Shown: positions 24,895 to 33,893 of the stretch, piece after piece | How positions within the stretch are numbered: position 1 is the stretch's first letter | Layout: the number at the start of each line of letters is the position of its first letter | Assembly (NCBI GenBank): GCA_012103325.1 | Contig: WLWY01000006.1 | Location: 310,001 to 374,000, forward strand | DNA: 64,000 bases | Reading direction: 5' to 3' | Origin: Alphaproteobacteria bacterium | GTDB taxonomy: Bacteria; Pseudomonadota; Alphaproteobacteria; UBA8366; GCA-2717185 | Made by a program: the position numbers and the translations under genes | Notes under the pieces: model-generated | Told to the model about the DNA's origin: nothing | The model's input: only the letters and a program-made list of their open reading frames with translations | Databases searched by the model: none

Positions 24895-27231
24895 GTGGGC
24901 GAAAGCGTATTCGGGGCCAACGTTCCCAGGCTCGAAGACAGCAAGCTCCTGCGCGGCGAAGGGCGCTTCGTCGACGACATCAAGCTACCCGGCATGTTGG
25001 AAGCCGCGTTCGTCCGTAGCACGCATGCCCATGCTAAAATACGCGGAATCGAAAAGTCGGCAGCGCTTGAAGTCCCGGGCGTTCATGCCGTTCTGACGCT
25101 CGACGATCTTCAGTCGCATTTGCAAACAGACCGTTTGGTCGTCGGTCTTCCGAGCCCCAGCTACCGGCAGGATCGCAACCGGCCGGTCCTGGCTGACGCC
25201 GAAACGGTCCATGTCGGCGAACCGATCGCGGTCGTCGTCGCCAACGACCGCTATAGTGCGGAAGACGCGGCGGCGCTCGTCGATGTCGATTACGATCCGT
25301 TACCAGCTGTCGCGGATGCACGCGCCGCGCTTGCGGAAAATGCCGCGCCAGTACATGACGGCGCACCGCACAATCTGCTCGCCGAATTCGACATGGCCTA
25401 TGGCGATACGGACGCGGTCTTTGCCAAGGCGCCGCATGTGTTCCGCGAGACCTTTCATCAGCATCGCGGCGGCGGGCATTCGATCGAGTGCCGTGGCAAT
25501 GTTGCGTCCTACGAACCGCTCGAGGACCGGCTGACGCTTTGGAGTTCGACGCAGACACCACATACAGCGATGCGCCTGCTCGCCGATATGCTGGGCCGCG
25601 ACGAAGACCGGGTCCGGGTCATCGCACCTGACCTCGGCGGCGGCTTCGGGCCGAAGCTGATCTTCTATCCGGAAGATGTCGTGATCGCTGCCGCAGCACT
25701 GATCCTCCAGCGTCCCGTCAAATGGATCGAGGATCGGCGCGAGCACTTTATTGCGACCACTCAGGAACGCGATCAGTTCTGGGAGACCGAGATCGCGGTC
25801 GATGACGACGCCCGCATCCTCGGTTTGCGCGGATCTCTGATCCACGATCACGGCGCCTATACCGCGCGCGGCGTCAACCTGCCTTACGAGTCCGCAATCA
25901 CCGTCACCCTGCCCTACAATGTCCCCGCCTACCGGATGGATGTGCGTCTGGCCCTGACCAACAAAGTACCGGTCACACCAATCCGCGGCGCGGGGCAACC
26001 GCAAGGCGTCTTCGTCATGGAACGCCTGCTCGACCGAACAGCCCGTGAGCTGGGCCTCGACCGCGCTGAAGTGCGGCGGCGAAACCTGGTCGCTGGCGAT
26101 ACGATGCCACATACCAAGCCGCTGCAAAATCGAGGAGGCGGCGCAGTCGTCCTCGACAGCGGCGACTACCCGAAATGCCAGGCGGACGTTCTAGACCGCG
26201 CCGGCTGGAGTTCCTTCCCGGCGCGTCAGGAAACCGCCCGCGCGGAAGGCCGGTTTCTCGGCATTGGGCTTGCCAATTTCGTCAAAGGTACTGGCCGGGG
26301 GCCTTTCGAATCCGCGACCGTCCGCGTCAGCCAGTCCGGTAAAATTCATGTTTACACCGGTGCAACGGCGATGGGTCAGAGCACCGAGACGATGCTGGCG
26401 CAGATCGTTGCCGCGCAACTCGGCGGCGATATGTCGAACATCGTGGTTACGGCGGGTGATAGTGCGGGCACCCCACTTGGGATTGGAGGCTTCAATAGCC
26501 GACAGGCAGTTACCGCCGGTTCCTCGGCGCATGTCGCTGCGCGCAAGGTGCGGGAAAAAGCATTGCGGATAGCGGCTCACCTGTTGGAAGCGTCGGAAGC
26601 GGATCTGGAAATCGTCGGTCAGGACGTCCGGGTGGCGGGCGTGGCGGACATGAAGGTCAATCTCGGACAGCTCGTTCATGCCGTCGCCGGCACCCCTGGC
26701 TATTCCCTGCCGGGCGGGGTCGAACCGGGCCTAGAGGCGACCGAGAGTGTGGTCATCAACGATCTGACTTACGCCAACGGATCTGCCGTCGTCGAAGTTG
26801 AGGTCGACGCGGAAACCGGACATGTCGATATTCGCAACTTCGTCATTGCACATGACTGCGGCACCGTGATCCATCCCACGATTGTCGATGGCCAAATCAT
26901 CGGCGCCGCCGCACACGGGGTCGGCAATGCGCTGTTCGAATGGATGGGGTTCGACGACCATGGGCAGCCCCTAACGACGACACTGGCGGATTACCTTCTC
27001 GTCACCGCGCCGGAAGTACCGCGCATCGAAGTTATCCACCATGAATCCCCAACGCCCCTGAACCCGTTGGGGGTTAAAGGAGTCGGGGAATGCGGCGTCT
27101 TTCCGGGACCCGCCGCAATCGCCGCCGCGATCGAGGACGCGCTATCGCCATATGGAATCCGAATCAATCGAGCGCCCATCGGCCCCGCCGATATCTTGGC
27201 CTTGATCGAAGCCAGCAAGGCGAAAACGTAA
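24895..27231 (+). CDS. Xanthine dehydrogenase-type molybdenum-binding large subunit (1)
   Basis: A 778-residue CoxL/XdhB-type large subunit, starting with GTG behind GGAAGGGC. It has the N-terminal a/b hammerhead domain, GGGFGPKL near residue 245, PIRGAGQPQG (the AYRGAGR-like loop of form II enzymes), and the catalytic Glu in GVGECG near 732. The MoCo would be molybdopterin-cytosine dinucleotide. Its stop overlaps the start of the XRE regulator by one base. The FAD and [2Fe-2S] partner subunits are not adjacent. Function: hydroxylation of a N-heteroaromatic or aldehyde substrate is likely. Confidence 0.93.
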   Translation: MGESVFGANVPRLEDSKLLRGEGRFVDDIKLPGMLEAAFVRSTHAHAKIRGIEKSAALEVPGVHAVLTLDDLQSHLQTDRLVVGLPSPSYRQDRNRPVLADAETVHVGEPIAVVVANDRYSAEDAAALVDVDYDPLPAVADARAALAENAAPVHDGAPHNLLAEFDMAYGDTDAVFAKAPHVFRETFHQHRGGGHSIECRGNVASYEPLEDRLTLWSSTQTPHTAMRLLADMLGRDEDRVRVIAPDLGGGFGPKLIFYPEDVVIAAAALILQRPVKWIEDRREHFIATTQERDQFWETEIAVDDDARILGLRGSLIHDHGAYTARGVNLPYESAITVTLPYNVPAYRMDVRLALTNKVPVTPIRGAGQPQGVFVMERLLDRTARELGLDRAEVRRRNLVAGDTMPHTKPLQNRGGGAVVLDSGDYPKCQADVLDRAGWSSFPARQETARAEGRFLGIGLANFVKGTGRGPFESATVRVSQSGKIHVYTGATAMGQSTETMLAQIVAAQLGGDMSNIVVTAGDSAGTPLGIGGFNSRQAVTAGSSAHVAARKVREKALRIAAHLLEASEADLEIVGQDVRVAGVADMKVNLGQLVHAVAGTPGYSLPGGVEPGLEATESVVINDLTYANGSAVVEVEVDAETGHVDIRNFVIAHDCGTVIHPTIVDGQIIGAAAHGVGNALFEWMGFDDHGQPLTTTLADYLLVTAPEVPRIEVIHHESPTPLNPLGVKGVGECGVFPGPAAIAAAIEDALSPYGIRINRAPIGPADILALIEASKAKT

Positions 27232-28115
27232 TGGCGATACGGTTCGATGATATTGGCAACCGGCTGCGCGCCTTCCGGCTCGGCTCCGGCCTGAGCGCGG
27301 ATGAAATCGCGAAGCAAATTGGCATCTCGCGCACCGCCCTGTACCGGTTCGAAAAAGGCGAGTTGGCGAAAATCGATACCTTGGAGAAGCTGGCCGAACT
27401 GCTGGACGTGTCGATTCCGACGTTATTGGGTGTTGGTGTCGAATATGTCGCCTCGGCGGTCAGCTATTTCGAGCGCACTCGCCAGATTGAGGAAACTGCA
27501 GAACATATCGTCGTGCTGGCGGGACCTATTTCCTATCTGCTCGCCTCCGATTGTTTCGACGAAACCCTAGCAACCATTCTCCGAGAAAACATTCCCGACG
27601 ACCTGCCGGACCGGGATCAGGCCTTGGAGCAAGCCAGCGACCTCATGGGTGTTCTGACTGCCCGCAAGGCGACCTTCCGGGCCCGTCAGCCCGGTGTACT
27701 TAACCTGCTATCCGCAACGGAAATGGATGGATTTCTGCGCAACGGTCTCGTCGGCCGGCTGGACCTCTCTGAACCGGAACGGGCCGAGCGCCGCCAATTG
27801 GCCATCGCGGAAGCGACGCATCTCGCCGCTTTGATGGAGGAGGAACCCATCGGCGTACAAATCGGCATCGTCCCCGACACGCTGCCGCATACCGGGTTCC
27901 AAATTTTCCGCCAGCCAGACCGGAAAGTACTGACCGTCAGCCCATTTCGGCTCGGCGCGCAGCCCAACGTCCGTGTCGGCGTGGCCATGATCACGTCTGC
28001 CCCGGAAGCCCTGAGCCTGCATGAAAAAATGGTGGCCGACATGTGGCGCCGGGCGCTCAAGGGCGCCGCGGCGGGCAAGTATATGCGGAAGCTTATCGCA
28101 CGACATAAAGGTTAA
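27231..28115 (+). CDS. XRE family transcriptional regulator with C-terminal sensor domain
   Basis: The start at ATG 27231 shares one base with the previous stop (TAATG), which gives 294 residues. Residues about 8-60 form a Cro/CI-type HTH (RLRAFRLGSGLSADEIAK, ISRTALYRFEKGEL). The rest is an all-alpha/beta domain without recognised ligands, with GIQIGI-like and APEALSLHEKM segments. It probably senses the substrate or product of the molybdenum enzymes it sits between and controls their operon. Confidence 0.87.
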   Translation: MAIRFDDIGNRLRAFRLGSGLSADEIAKQIGISRTALYRFEKGELAKIDTLEKLAELLDVSIPTLLGVGVEYVASAVSYFERTRQIEETAEHIVVLAGPISYLLASDCFDETLATILRENIPDDLPDRDQALEQASDLMGVLTARKATFRARQPGVLNLLSATEMDGFLRNGLVGRLDLSEPERAERRQLAIAEATHLAALMEEEPIGVQIGIVPDTLPHTGFQIFRQPDRKVLTVSPFRLGAQPNVRVGVAMITSAPEALSLHEKMVADMWRRALKGAAAGKYMRKLIARHKG

Positions 28116-28182
28116 GCTGGATTTGTCCTATTTTTGGGATTATTATTTATTTTGAGTTAAATTTGAAAAATTTGGACCCCGC

Positions 28183-29061
28183 ATGACCGGAATGGCAAAT
28201 ACCGTTTTTTCGTCCCGAGCCCATATTGTCGGCGGCGACAATACCGCAGATCACGCACCTAAGGCCCCCGTCGAAGAAGCGTTGACAACCGTCCTGGCCA
28301 ACGACTGGATCAATGACGAATACAAGCATCTGGTCGTAACCGCATCGCCCAAGTCCCTGGCAGCCAGGCCCGGACAATTCTTTCATTGGCTCTGCCCCTC
28401 CCCCGACGAAGGTGATTTGTGGCTGCGACGGCCACAAAGCATTTACAGGGTCGACCGGGAGCGGGAGCGGCTTGAATTTCTCTACAAATGCGTCGGCCGG
28501 GGCACCAACGGGGCGGCTACACTGAAGCCGGACGACAAGTTCAACATGGTCGGACCGTTAGGCGTGGGCTTCTCTCTGCAACCTGATTGGAAAGACGTAA
28601 TCGTCCTGGGCCGTGGCGTCGGGCTCGCCACGCTGGCGCCGATTTCGCAAATGATCGCCGAAAACAACGTCAGCGCGACGGTTATCCTGAGCGCCCGCAG
28701 TCCAGAGTTGGCAATGTCGGGCGATCTGTTCGAAAAGGCCGGCGCGGATGTGGTTACGGTTACCGACACGGATGGCACCAGTGCCGTCGAGAATGTCGAA
28801 TCGATCATCGAAGACAGGGTCGCGCATGGGCGGGCAGATGCTTTCTTCACCTGTGGGTCGAATCGGCTATTCATGCTGATGAAGCGTCTCGGCACGAAAC
28901 ACGGCATTCCGGGCCAGGTGGCGATGGAACAGATCATGGCGTGCGGCCTGGGCCCCTGTTACGTCTGCGTGCGCACATTCGTCATCGGCGGCGAAAAAAC
29001 GCTGAAGCGAGTTTGCATCGACGGACCCGTCTTCGACATGCAGGAGGCCATGGGATGGTAG
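28183..29061 (+). CDS. PyrK-like iron-sulfur flavoprotein (dihydroorotate dehydrogenase electron-transfer type)
   Basis: A 292-residue flavodoxin-reductase-like protein. The FAD-binding RPQSIYR is at 83-89, the NAD-binding GRGVGLAT around 143-150, and the C-terminal [2Fe-2S] ligands are Cys254, Cys259, Cys262 and Cys278, spaced as in PyrK and followed by GPVFD. It thus could pass electrons between NAD(H) and its partner. The next gene is a PyrD-like protein that overlaps it by 7 bases. No other pyrimidine-biosynthesis gene is near; the place between two molybdenum hydroxylase subunits suggests a catabolic or redox role. Confidence 0.88.
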   Translation: MTGMANTVFSSRAHIVGGDNTADHAPKAPVEEALTTVLANDWINDEYKHLVVTASPKSLAARPGQFFHWLCPSPDEGDLWLRRPQSIYRVDRERERLEFLYKCVGRGTNGAATLKPDDKFNMVGPLGVGFSLQPDWKDVIVLGRGVGLATLAPISQMIAENNVSATVILSARSPELAMSGDLFEKAGADVVTVTDTDGTSAVENVESIIEDRVAHGRADAFFTCGSNRLFMLMKRLGTKHGIPGQVAMEQIMACGLGPCYVCVRTFVIGGEKTLKRVCIDGPVFDMQEAMGW

Positions 29062-29999
29062 ATCTTTCCGTCAAAATCGGTGATTTCGAGATGGCCAATC
29101 CGGTCATGCCGGCGTCCGGCACCTTCTCGCCGGAGATGGCGCAGGTTATCGATATCAATAGGCTTGGCGCGACCATGACGAAAACCGTCAGCCGCGAGTT
29201 GCGCGACGGCAATCCGCCCCCCCGCGTCGCGGAAGTCGAATGCGGCATGATCAATTGCATAGGACTGCCCGGCAAAGGTATCGACTATTTCCTGACCGAG
29301 CTGATGCCCGAATATCTCCAATTTAGCCCTCCCCTGATCGTCAGCGTCACCTCGACTACGGAAGCCGATTTCGCCGCTATGGCACGCGACGTTACGGTGC
29401 CGGGCGTCAAAGCGCTTGAAATCAATATCTCCTGCCCGACGCGCGATCCGAATGGCGGCAATTTCGCACTTCACGCCGAGCATACGGCTGAGACTGTCCG
29501 CGGTGTCCGAGCGGCGACCGATCTACCGATTTTCGTCAAGCTGTCGCCAAACGCGGGCGACGTTGTCGGGATCGCCCGAGCTGCCGAAGAAGCCGGTGCC
29601 GATGCACTTACCGTCGCCAACACCATCTTATCGATGCGGATCGATACACACAGCTTTAAGCCATCACTCGGTTTCAAGACCGGCGGCATGTCCGGCCCGG
29701 CGGTAAAACCGATCATCATGCGTATGGTCTATCAAATCTCCAAGGCGGTCTCGATTCCGATCATCGGTTGTGGCGGCATCGTGAAGGCCGAAGACGTGGT
29801 GGAATATATGCTGGCCGGCGCCAGCGCCGTACAAATCGGCTACGCGTCGTTCCGTAACCCGACCGCGATGATTTCGATCATCGGGGACCTCGAAGAATGG
29901 TGCGATCGGCGCGGCATCGCCCGCGTTTCCGACCTGACAGGTGCGGTGCAGGACGACATGGAAACCGACACTTATATTGCAGCCGCCGCCGGCATCTGA
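29055..29999 (+). CDS. PyrD-like FMN oxidoreductase (dihydroorotate dehydrogenase family)
   Basis: The start is ATG 29055, with CAGGAGG just upstream, giving 314 residues. It is a TIM-barrel FMN protein with the class 1B arrangement: SGTFSPE at the N-terminus, TKTVSREL and GMINCIGLPGKG, and the base Cys127 in INISCPTRDPNGG. The Cys (not Ser) marks PyrD class 1 and dihydropyrimidine-dehydrogenase relatives. The immediate PyrK partner makes a PyrDK heterocomplex likely. Its true substrate may be a different dihydro-heteroaromatic compound, since the neighbours are molybdenum hydroxylases. Either reading, dihydroorotate or dihydropyrimidine-like substrate, is possible. Confidence 0.87.
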   Translation: MVDLSVKIGDFEMANPVMPASGTFSPEMAQVIDINRLGATMTKTVSRELRDGNPPPRVAEVECGMINCIGLPGKGIDYFLTELMPEYLQFSPPLIVSVTSTTEADFAAMARDVTVPGVKALEINISCPTRDPNGGNFALHAEHTAETVRGVRAATDLPIFVKLSPNAGDVVGIARAAEEAGADALTVANTILSMRIDTHSFKPSLGFKTGGMSGPAVKPIIMRMVYQISKAVSIPIIGCGGIVKAEDVVEYMLAGASAVQIGYASFRNPTAMISIIGDLEEWCDRRGIARVSDLTGAVQDDMETDTYIAAAAGI

Positions 30000-30008
30000 G
30001 CAACAACG

Positions 30009-32378
30009 TTGAGTTCGGAACGACATTCGAATCCAGCAAACCCTTATGTCGGGCAGTCGATCCGCCGTGTCGAAGATCACCGTCTACTGACGGGACACGG
30101 ATGTTACGTCGCGGATATTGCGGTCGAAAGCCAAGCCCATATGGCCGTGGTCCGATCGACCTACCCGCACGCCGATATCGTCGCTATCGAGACAGATGCT
30201 GCGCGCAGGATGCCGGGCGTCCTTGGCGTCTGGACCGGGCAGGACGTCATTGCCGATGGCTTGGGTGCCATTCCCTGGGAACGCTTGCCGCCAACGCCGC
30301 AAGATGCGCCGCACCCGACACCTCCCGTGCCAGGTGACCCGGCAATCGCACAGCCGCAACCAATCCTGGCTAGCTCTCGTGTTCTATATCTCGGCGAACC
30401 CGTCGCCGTCGCCGTCGCTGGGACGTTGGCGCAGGCGAAGGATGCCGCCGAAGCTGTTGTCGTCGACTACGCCGAGCGCCAACCGCTGATGGATGTACGT
30501 AGCGCTGCATCTCCGGGCGCCGACCTGCTTTGGGAACAAGCCCCCGGCAATGTGTGTTTCCGGACCGATCTGGGGGATCCAAAAGCGACGGCGGAAGCCT
30601 TCTCTAAAGCCACGCATGTCACGGCGATCTCCATAGAGAACGAACGCCTCGTCCAAAATCCTATGGAAACGCGCGGCTATGTCGGGCTGCACGACGCGGA
30701 GACGGACTGCTTCACCCTCTATGCGTCGGCAGGGAAACCGCAAAACACCGGACGCGCATTGGCCCGGGACATTTTTCACCTACCGGAAGACCGCGTGCGC
30801 GTCATCACCAAGGACGTGGGCGGCGGTTTCGGGGCGAAGAATCCACTCTATCCGGAACCGGCCTTGGTGCTCTGGGCCGCACGTCAGCTAGGACAGCCAG
30901 TACGCTGGCAAGCCGACCGGAGCGAATGTTTCCTTGCCGACTATCAAGGGCGCGGACAGGCCACGGATGCCGAATGCGCCTTCGACGCGGACGGGCGTAT
31001 CCTCGCATTGCGGGTTCGCGTGCTTGCCGATTTAGGCGCCTATCTTGGGCAACGTGGATCCACTGCCGCGAATATGTGGCGGACCATGGGCACCAGCGTC
31101 TACGATATCCAGACGATCGATTTCGACCTCCGCGGCATCCACACAAACCGCGTGCCAACCTGCCCCTATCGCGGTGCCGGCGCGCCGGAAGCGATTTTCG
31201 TCATCGAGCGGCTGCTTGATACGGCGGCAAGTGAGCTGGGCCTTTCGCCGACCGAACTTCGCCGCCGTAATCTGATACCCGCCAGCGCGATGCCGTACCG
31301 CACACAGGGCATCTCCACCTACGACAGCGGCGACTTCGCCGCCAACATGGATGCTGTGGAAGCGATTGCGGATATTGAAGGCTTTGCAGAGCGAAAAGCG
31401 GAAAGCGCTGCGCGTGGCCTGCGGCGCGGCCTTGGCTACGCCAATCTCGTAGAGGCCTGTGGTGCCGGCATCGCCGACCGCGCCGATATTTCCTGTACGC
31501 CAGACGGGCAAATCACGGTGCGTATCGGCACCATGTCCAACGGGCAATCGCACGAAACAGTCTACGCGCAGATGCTCGCCGACAAGCTCGGTATCGACAT
31601 CGCCCGGATACGCATCGTTCAAGGCGACTCGAACGAGACACCGTGGGGCATGGGCACAGGCGCCAGCCGTTCCATGACGGTCGGTGGCAGCGCCCTTGTC
31701 CATGCCGGCGATGAGTTGATCGAAAACGGTTTGCCGGTCTCGGCGGATCTGCTGGAGGCGGCACCTCAAGATATCGAGTACGAGCATGGGTGCTACCGTA
31801 TCCGAGGTACCGACCGGCTGGTGACCCTGGAAGATGTGGCGGCGCGGGTCATTACCGACGGCGCGCCCGCGGATCGAGGCCTCGAGGCATCCCATTGCTA
31901 CACGCCACAAGACAGCACCTATCCCAGCGGCTGCCACATCGCGGAAGTCGAGGTGGATATCGAAACCGGCGCCGTTGTGCTGCTTCGCTACAGCATGGCG
32001 CATGATGTCGGCCTGGCCCTCAACCCCATGGTCGTCGAAGGGCAACTGACCGGCGGCGTTGCCCAAGGTGTCGGTCAGGCCCTGCTGGAATCGAACATTC
32101 ACGATCCGCAGTCGGGGCAGCTCTTGAGCGGATCCTTCATGGACTGCGGGATGCCGCGGGCGCACGGTTTGCCAAGCTTCGAGACGCGCATCATCGAAAT
32201 CCCCTGCACACATACGCCGACCGGCGCCAAATCTGTCGGAGAAGCGGGCCCAACGGCCGCACCGGCCGCCGTGATCAATGCCATCGTCGATGCGCTAGCA
32301 CCGTTGGGCGTACGCCATATCCCGATGCCGGCAACGCCGGAGACCGTTTACCGCGCGATACAGAGCGCAAAGCGTTAG
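30009..32378 (+). CDS. Xanthine dehydrogenase-type molybdenum-binding large subunit (2)
   Basis: A 789-residue paralogue of the gene at 24895, starting with TTG. It carries GGGFGAKNPLYPEP near residue 271, CPYRGAGAPEA, and the catalytic Glu in SVGEAG near 743. Start is near the PyrD stop (9 bases apart), with no clear ribosome site, so it is probably coupled. It does not have adjacent FAD or [2Fe-2S] subunits either. The stop codon overlaps with that of the convergent CoxG-like gene. Confidence 0.92.
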   Translation: MSSERHSNPANPYVGQSIRRVEDHRLLTGHGCYVADIAVESQAHMAVVRSTYPHADIVAIETDAARRMPGVLGVWTGQDVIADGLGAIPWERLPPTPQDAPHPTPPVPGDPAIAQPQPILASSRVLYLGEPVAVAVAGTLAQAKDAAEAVVVDYAERQPLMDVRSAASPGADLLWEQAPGNVCFRTDLGDPKATAEAFSKATHVTAISIENERLVQNPMETRGYVGLHDAETDCFTLYASAGKPQNTGRALARDIFHLPEDRVRVITKDVGGGFGAKNPLYPEPALVLWAARQLGQPVRWQADRSECFLADYQGRGQATDAECAFDADGRILALRVRVLADLGAYLGQRGSTAANMWRTMGTSVYDIQTIDFDLRGIHTNRVPTCPYRGAGAPEAIFVIERLLDTAASELGLSPTELRRRNLIPASAMPYRTQGISTYDSGDFAANMDAVEAIADIEGFAERKAESAARGLRRGLGYANLVEACGAGIADRADISCTPDGQITVRIGTMSNGQSHETVYAQMLADKLGIDIARIRIVQGDSNETPWGMGTGASRSMTVGGSALVHAGDELIENGLPVSADLLEAAPQDIEYEHGCYRIRGTDRLVTLEDVAARVITDGAPADRGLEASHCYTPQDSTYPSGCHIAEVEVDIETGAVVLLRYSMAHDVGLALNPMVVEGQLTGGVAQGVGQALLESNIHDPQSGQLLSGSFMDCGMPRAHGLPSFETRIIEIPCTHTPTGAKSVGEAGPTAAPAAVINAIVDALAPLGVRHIPMPATPETVYRAIQSAKR

Positions 32379-32962
32379 GGCGTTGCGGCCCGGCCCGTAA
32401 ATAGCCGTACGACCGCATTCCATAGAATCTTGAAGATCAACGAGAGGCCAGAAACAGGTTTGACGGTCTCGATCTCCGGTTTCGTTTCCGAGGCCTCCGA
32501 AGAAGCCGGCGTTTTCGCAAGTTCGGCTTTCAAGTTTGCCGAGAACTGCTCGATGAGTTGCGTGGCAAGATCCTGCACCATGCCCACGCCGCGGCCGTAT
32601 TGTGCCACCGGTCCCGACAGCATCAGATTGGTATGTATCAATACCGTGGACTGGCCTTCCGCTGGCTCGACGCAAAAGTCGACGGCCGCGTTGGCACCGC
32701 CACGCCCCTTGGCATCTTTGCCGTCTGCTTTTACCAGCGCCTTGCGCTCGGCGTCGTTGACGTCCTCGAACCGCGCCTGGCCTTTGAAGGTCAGCGAAAC
32801 CGGGCCAAGCCTGACCGCAACCTCGCCCTTGAACGTTTCCGCATCAACAGATTCGGTCAGCTTCGCGCCGGGCATGCAAGGGGCGATCCGCTCGATGTCA
32901 CGCAGCAGCGCCCATGTCTCATCAGGCGGCAAGGGTACATCAAATGAATTGTCGAACTCCAA
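32375..32962 (-). CDS. CoxG-like SRPBCC protein (CO dehydrogenase subunit G family)
   Basis: The 195-residue protein has the CoxG/SRPBCC pattern (FDVPLPPDETWALLRDIERIA, then CMPGAKL) and a C-terminal hydrophobic helix that may anchor it to the membrane. CoxG proteins are linked to the maturation or membrane attachment of CoxL-type molybdenum hydroxylases. It is on the opposite strand and its stop codon overlaps that of the second large subunit by 4 bases. Its location therefore supports a link to the molybdenum hydroxylase block. Confidence 0.88.
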   Translation of the reverse strand: MEFDNSFDVPLPPDETWALLRDIERIAPCMPGAKLTESVDAETFKGEVAVRLGPVSLTFKGQARFEDVNDAERKALVKADGKDAKGRGGANAAVDFCVEPAEGQSTVLIHTNLMLSGPVAQYGRGVGMVQDLATQLIEQFSANLKAELAKTPASSEASETKPEIETVKPVSGLSLIFKILWNAVVRLFTGRAATP

Positions 32963-32989
32963 GGGGCCTCCTCGCTTACGGCAGAAACA

Positions 32990-33625
32990 TTATGTTGCGG
33001 GCGTTTCTTTTGGTTCGGTCTCAAGCATCGCCGGGCGTTCAGAGAACGCGTCATACCAGCGCGAAAGACGCCCGTGTCCTGGCCTAAAATCTCCAAGCCA
33101 ATCGCGCCAATCCTGGTATCCACAGGCAATACCAACCGTGATTTGTGCGAGATTCAGGGGGCCATCTAATTCTTCGGCGCAGCTCTCAATATGATCGAAG
33201 CATCGCGCAATGCGATCGCGCTGCTTATCGAGAAAACCTTCGGATCGCATGGCTTCGGGCCGCAGCATCTCCGCCCGTATCGCGATCTGCGCTTCCAACA
33301 AACCATCGGCTACCGCATATAGCGACCACATATTCCAACGTGCCGCGCCGTCGGGAATAACGCTTTCTCCCGCCGCGATCTCGTTCAGGTGCTGGCAGAT
33401 CAGCGTCGAATCGCCGAGCGCTGCCCCGCCGTCCGTAATCAGTGTTGGAATTCGCGCAACGGGATTCGCCTCGGCGAGCCCTTCCGTAAATTGGACGGTC
33501 GCGTAGCCCCAATCCAAGGGCCAAACCGTCGGTGCGATCTCGATGCGGTCCCATAATCCAAGTTCCCGCGCGGTCACCACGACCTTGCGCGTAAAGGGCG
33601 ATGCCGGCGTCCAATAGAGCTTCAT
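32990..33625 (-). CDS. Glutathione S-transferase family protein (1)
   Basis: A 211-residue thioredoxin-fold plus helical-domain GST. The N-terminus (MKLYWTPASPFTRKVVV) has the usual active-site Ser, and a cis-Pro loop (VARIPTLITDGG) follows. No Shine-Dalgarno is visible before the ATG at 33625; the sequence upstream is the left inverted repeat of the element at 33631. It lies downstream of a second GST gene on the same strand, separated by that element. Confidence 0.86.
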   Translation of the reverse strand: MKLYWTPASPFTRKVVVTARELGLWDRIEIAPTVWPLDWGYATVQFTEGLAEANPVARIPTLITDGGAALGDSTLICQHLNEIAAGESVIPDGAARWNMWSLYAVADGLLEAQIAIRAEMLRPEAMRSEGFLDKQRDRIARCFDHIESCAEELDGPLNLAQITVGIACGYQDWRDWLGDFRPGHGRLSRWYDAFSERPAMLETEPKETPAT

Positions 33626-33630
33626 GTGTT

Positions 33631-33893
33631 ATACCAAGGAGCGTTGATAATGACCCATAGAGATCGCGCATGCGGTCCGCCGGTTAGGAGGGGCGGCGCA
33701 GTCGATGCGGGGCATTGTCAAGCCGTTCCGACGCCCTCCGACGGGCCGCATACGCGACCCGAAGGGCGGGTTATCCAGGCTTTCGGACAGCGTCGCGCCC
33801 GGCTTCCTATGCCCCGCATCGCCGCACCGCGCGCTCCTTGCCGAAAACCTGGATAACCCGTCTCTATGTGTCATTATCAGCGCTCCTTGGTAT
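33631..33893. mobile_element. 263-bp element with 33-bp terminal inverted repeats (MITE-like)
   Basis: The ends (33631-33663 and 33861-33893) are inverted copies with 31 of 33 bases identical; both start ATACCAAGGAGCG. Inside lie two further inverted pairs: GATGCGGGGCAT (33704) with ATGCCCCGCATC (33809), and a 20-base pair at 33767-33786 and 33841-33860. Each terminal repeat contains AAGGAGCG followed by TGATAATG, that is a ribosome site and ATG leading into the element. The right repeat supplies the stop codon of the GST gene at 33877. No transposase is encoded. A target duplication could not be defined. Confidence 0.7.

Noticed and set aside
28587-29054. N-terminal extension of the PyrD frame within the PyrK gene
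   Set aside because: Arg-rich sequence in another frame of PyrK; the ATG at 29055 with CAGGAGG is the evident start.
33629-33874. 81-codon minus-strand ORF spanning the inverted-repeat element
   Set aside because: Kept only as part of the element: it has a ribosome site and ATG from the terminal repeat, but the Arg-rich protein has no recognisable family, and the plus strand has a similar ORF by symmetry.
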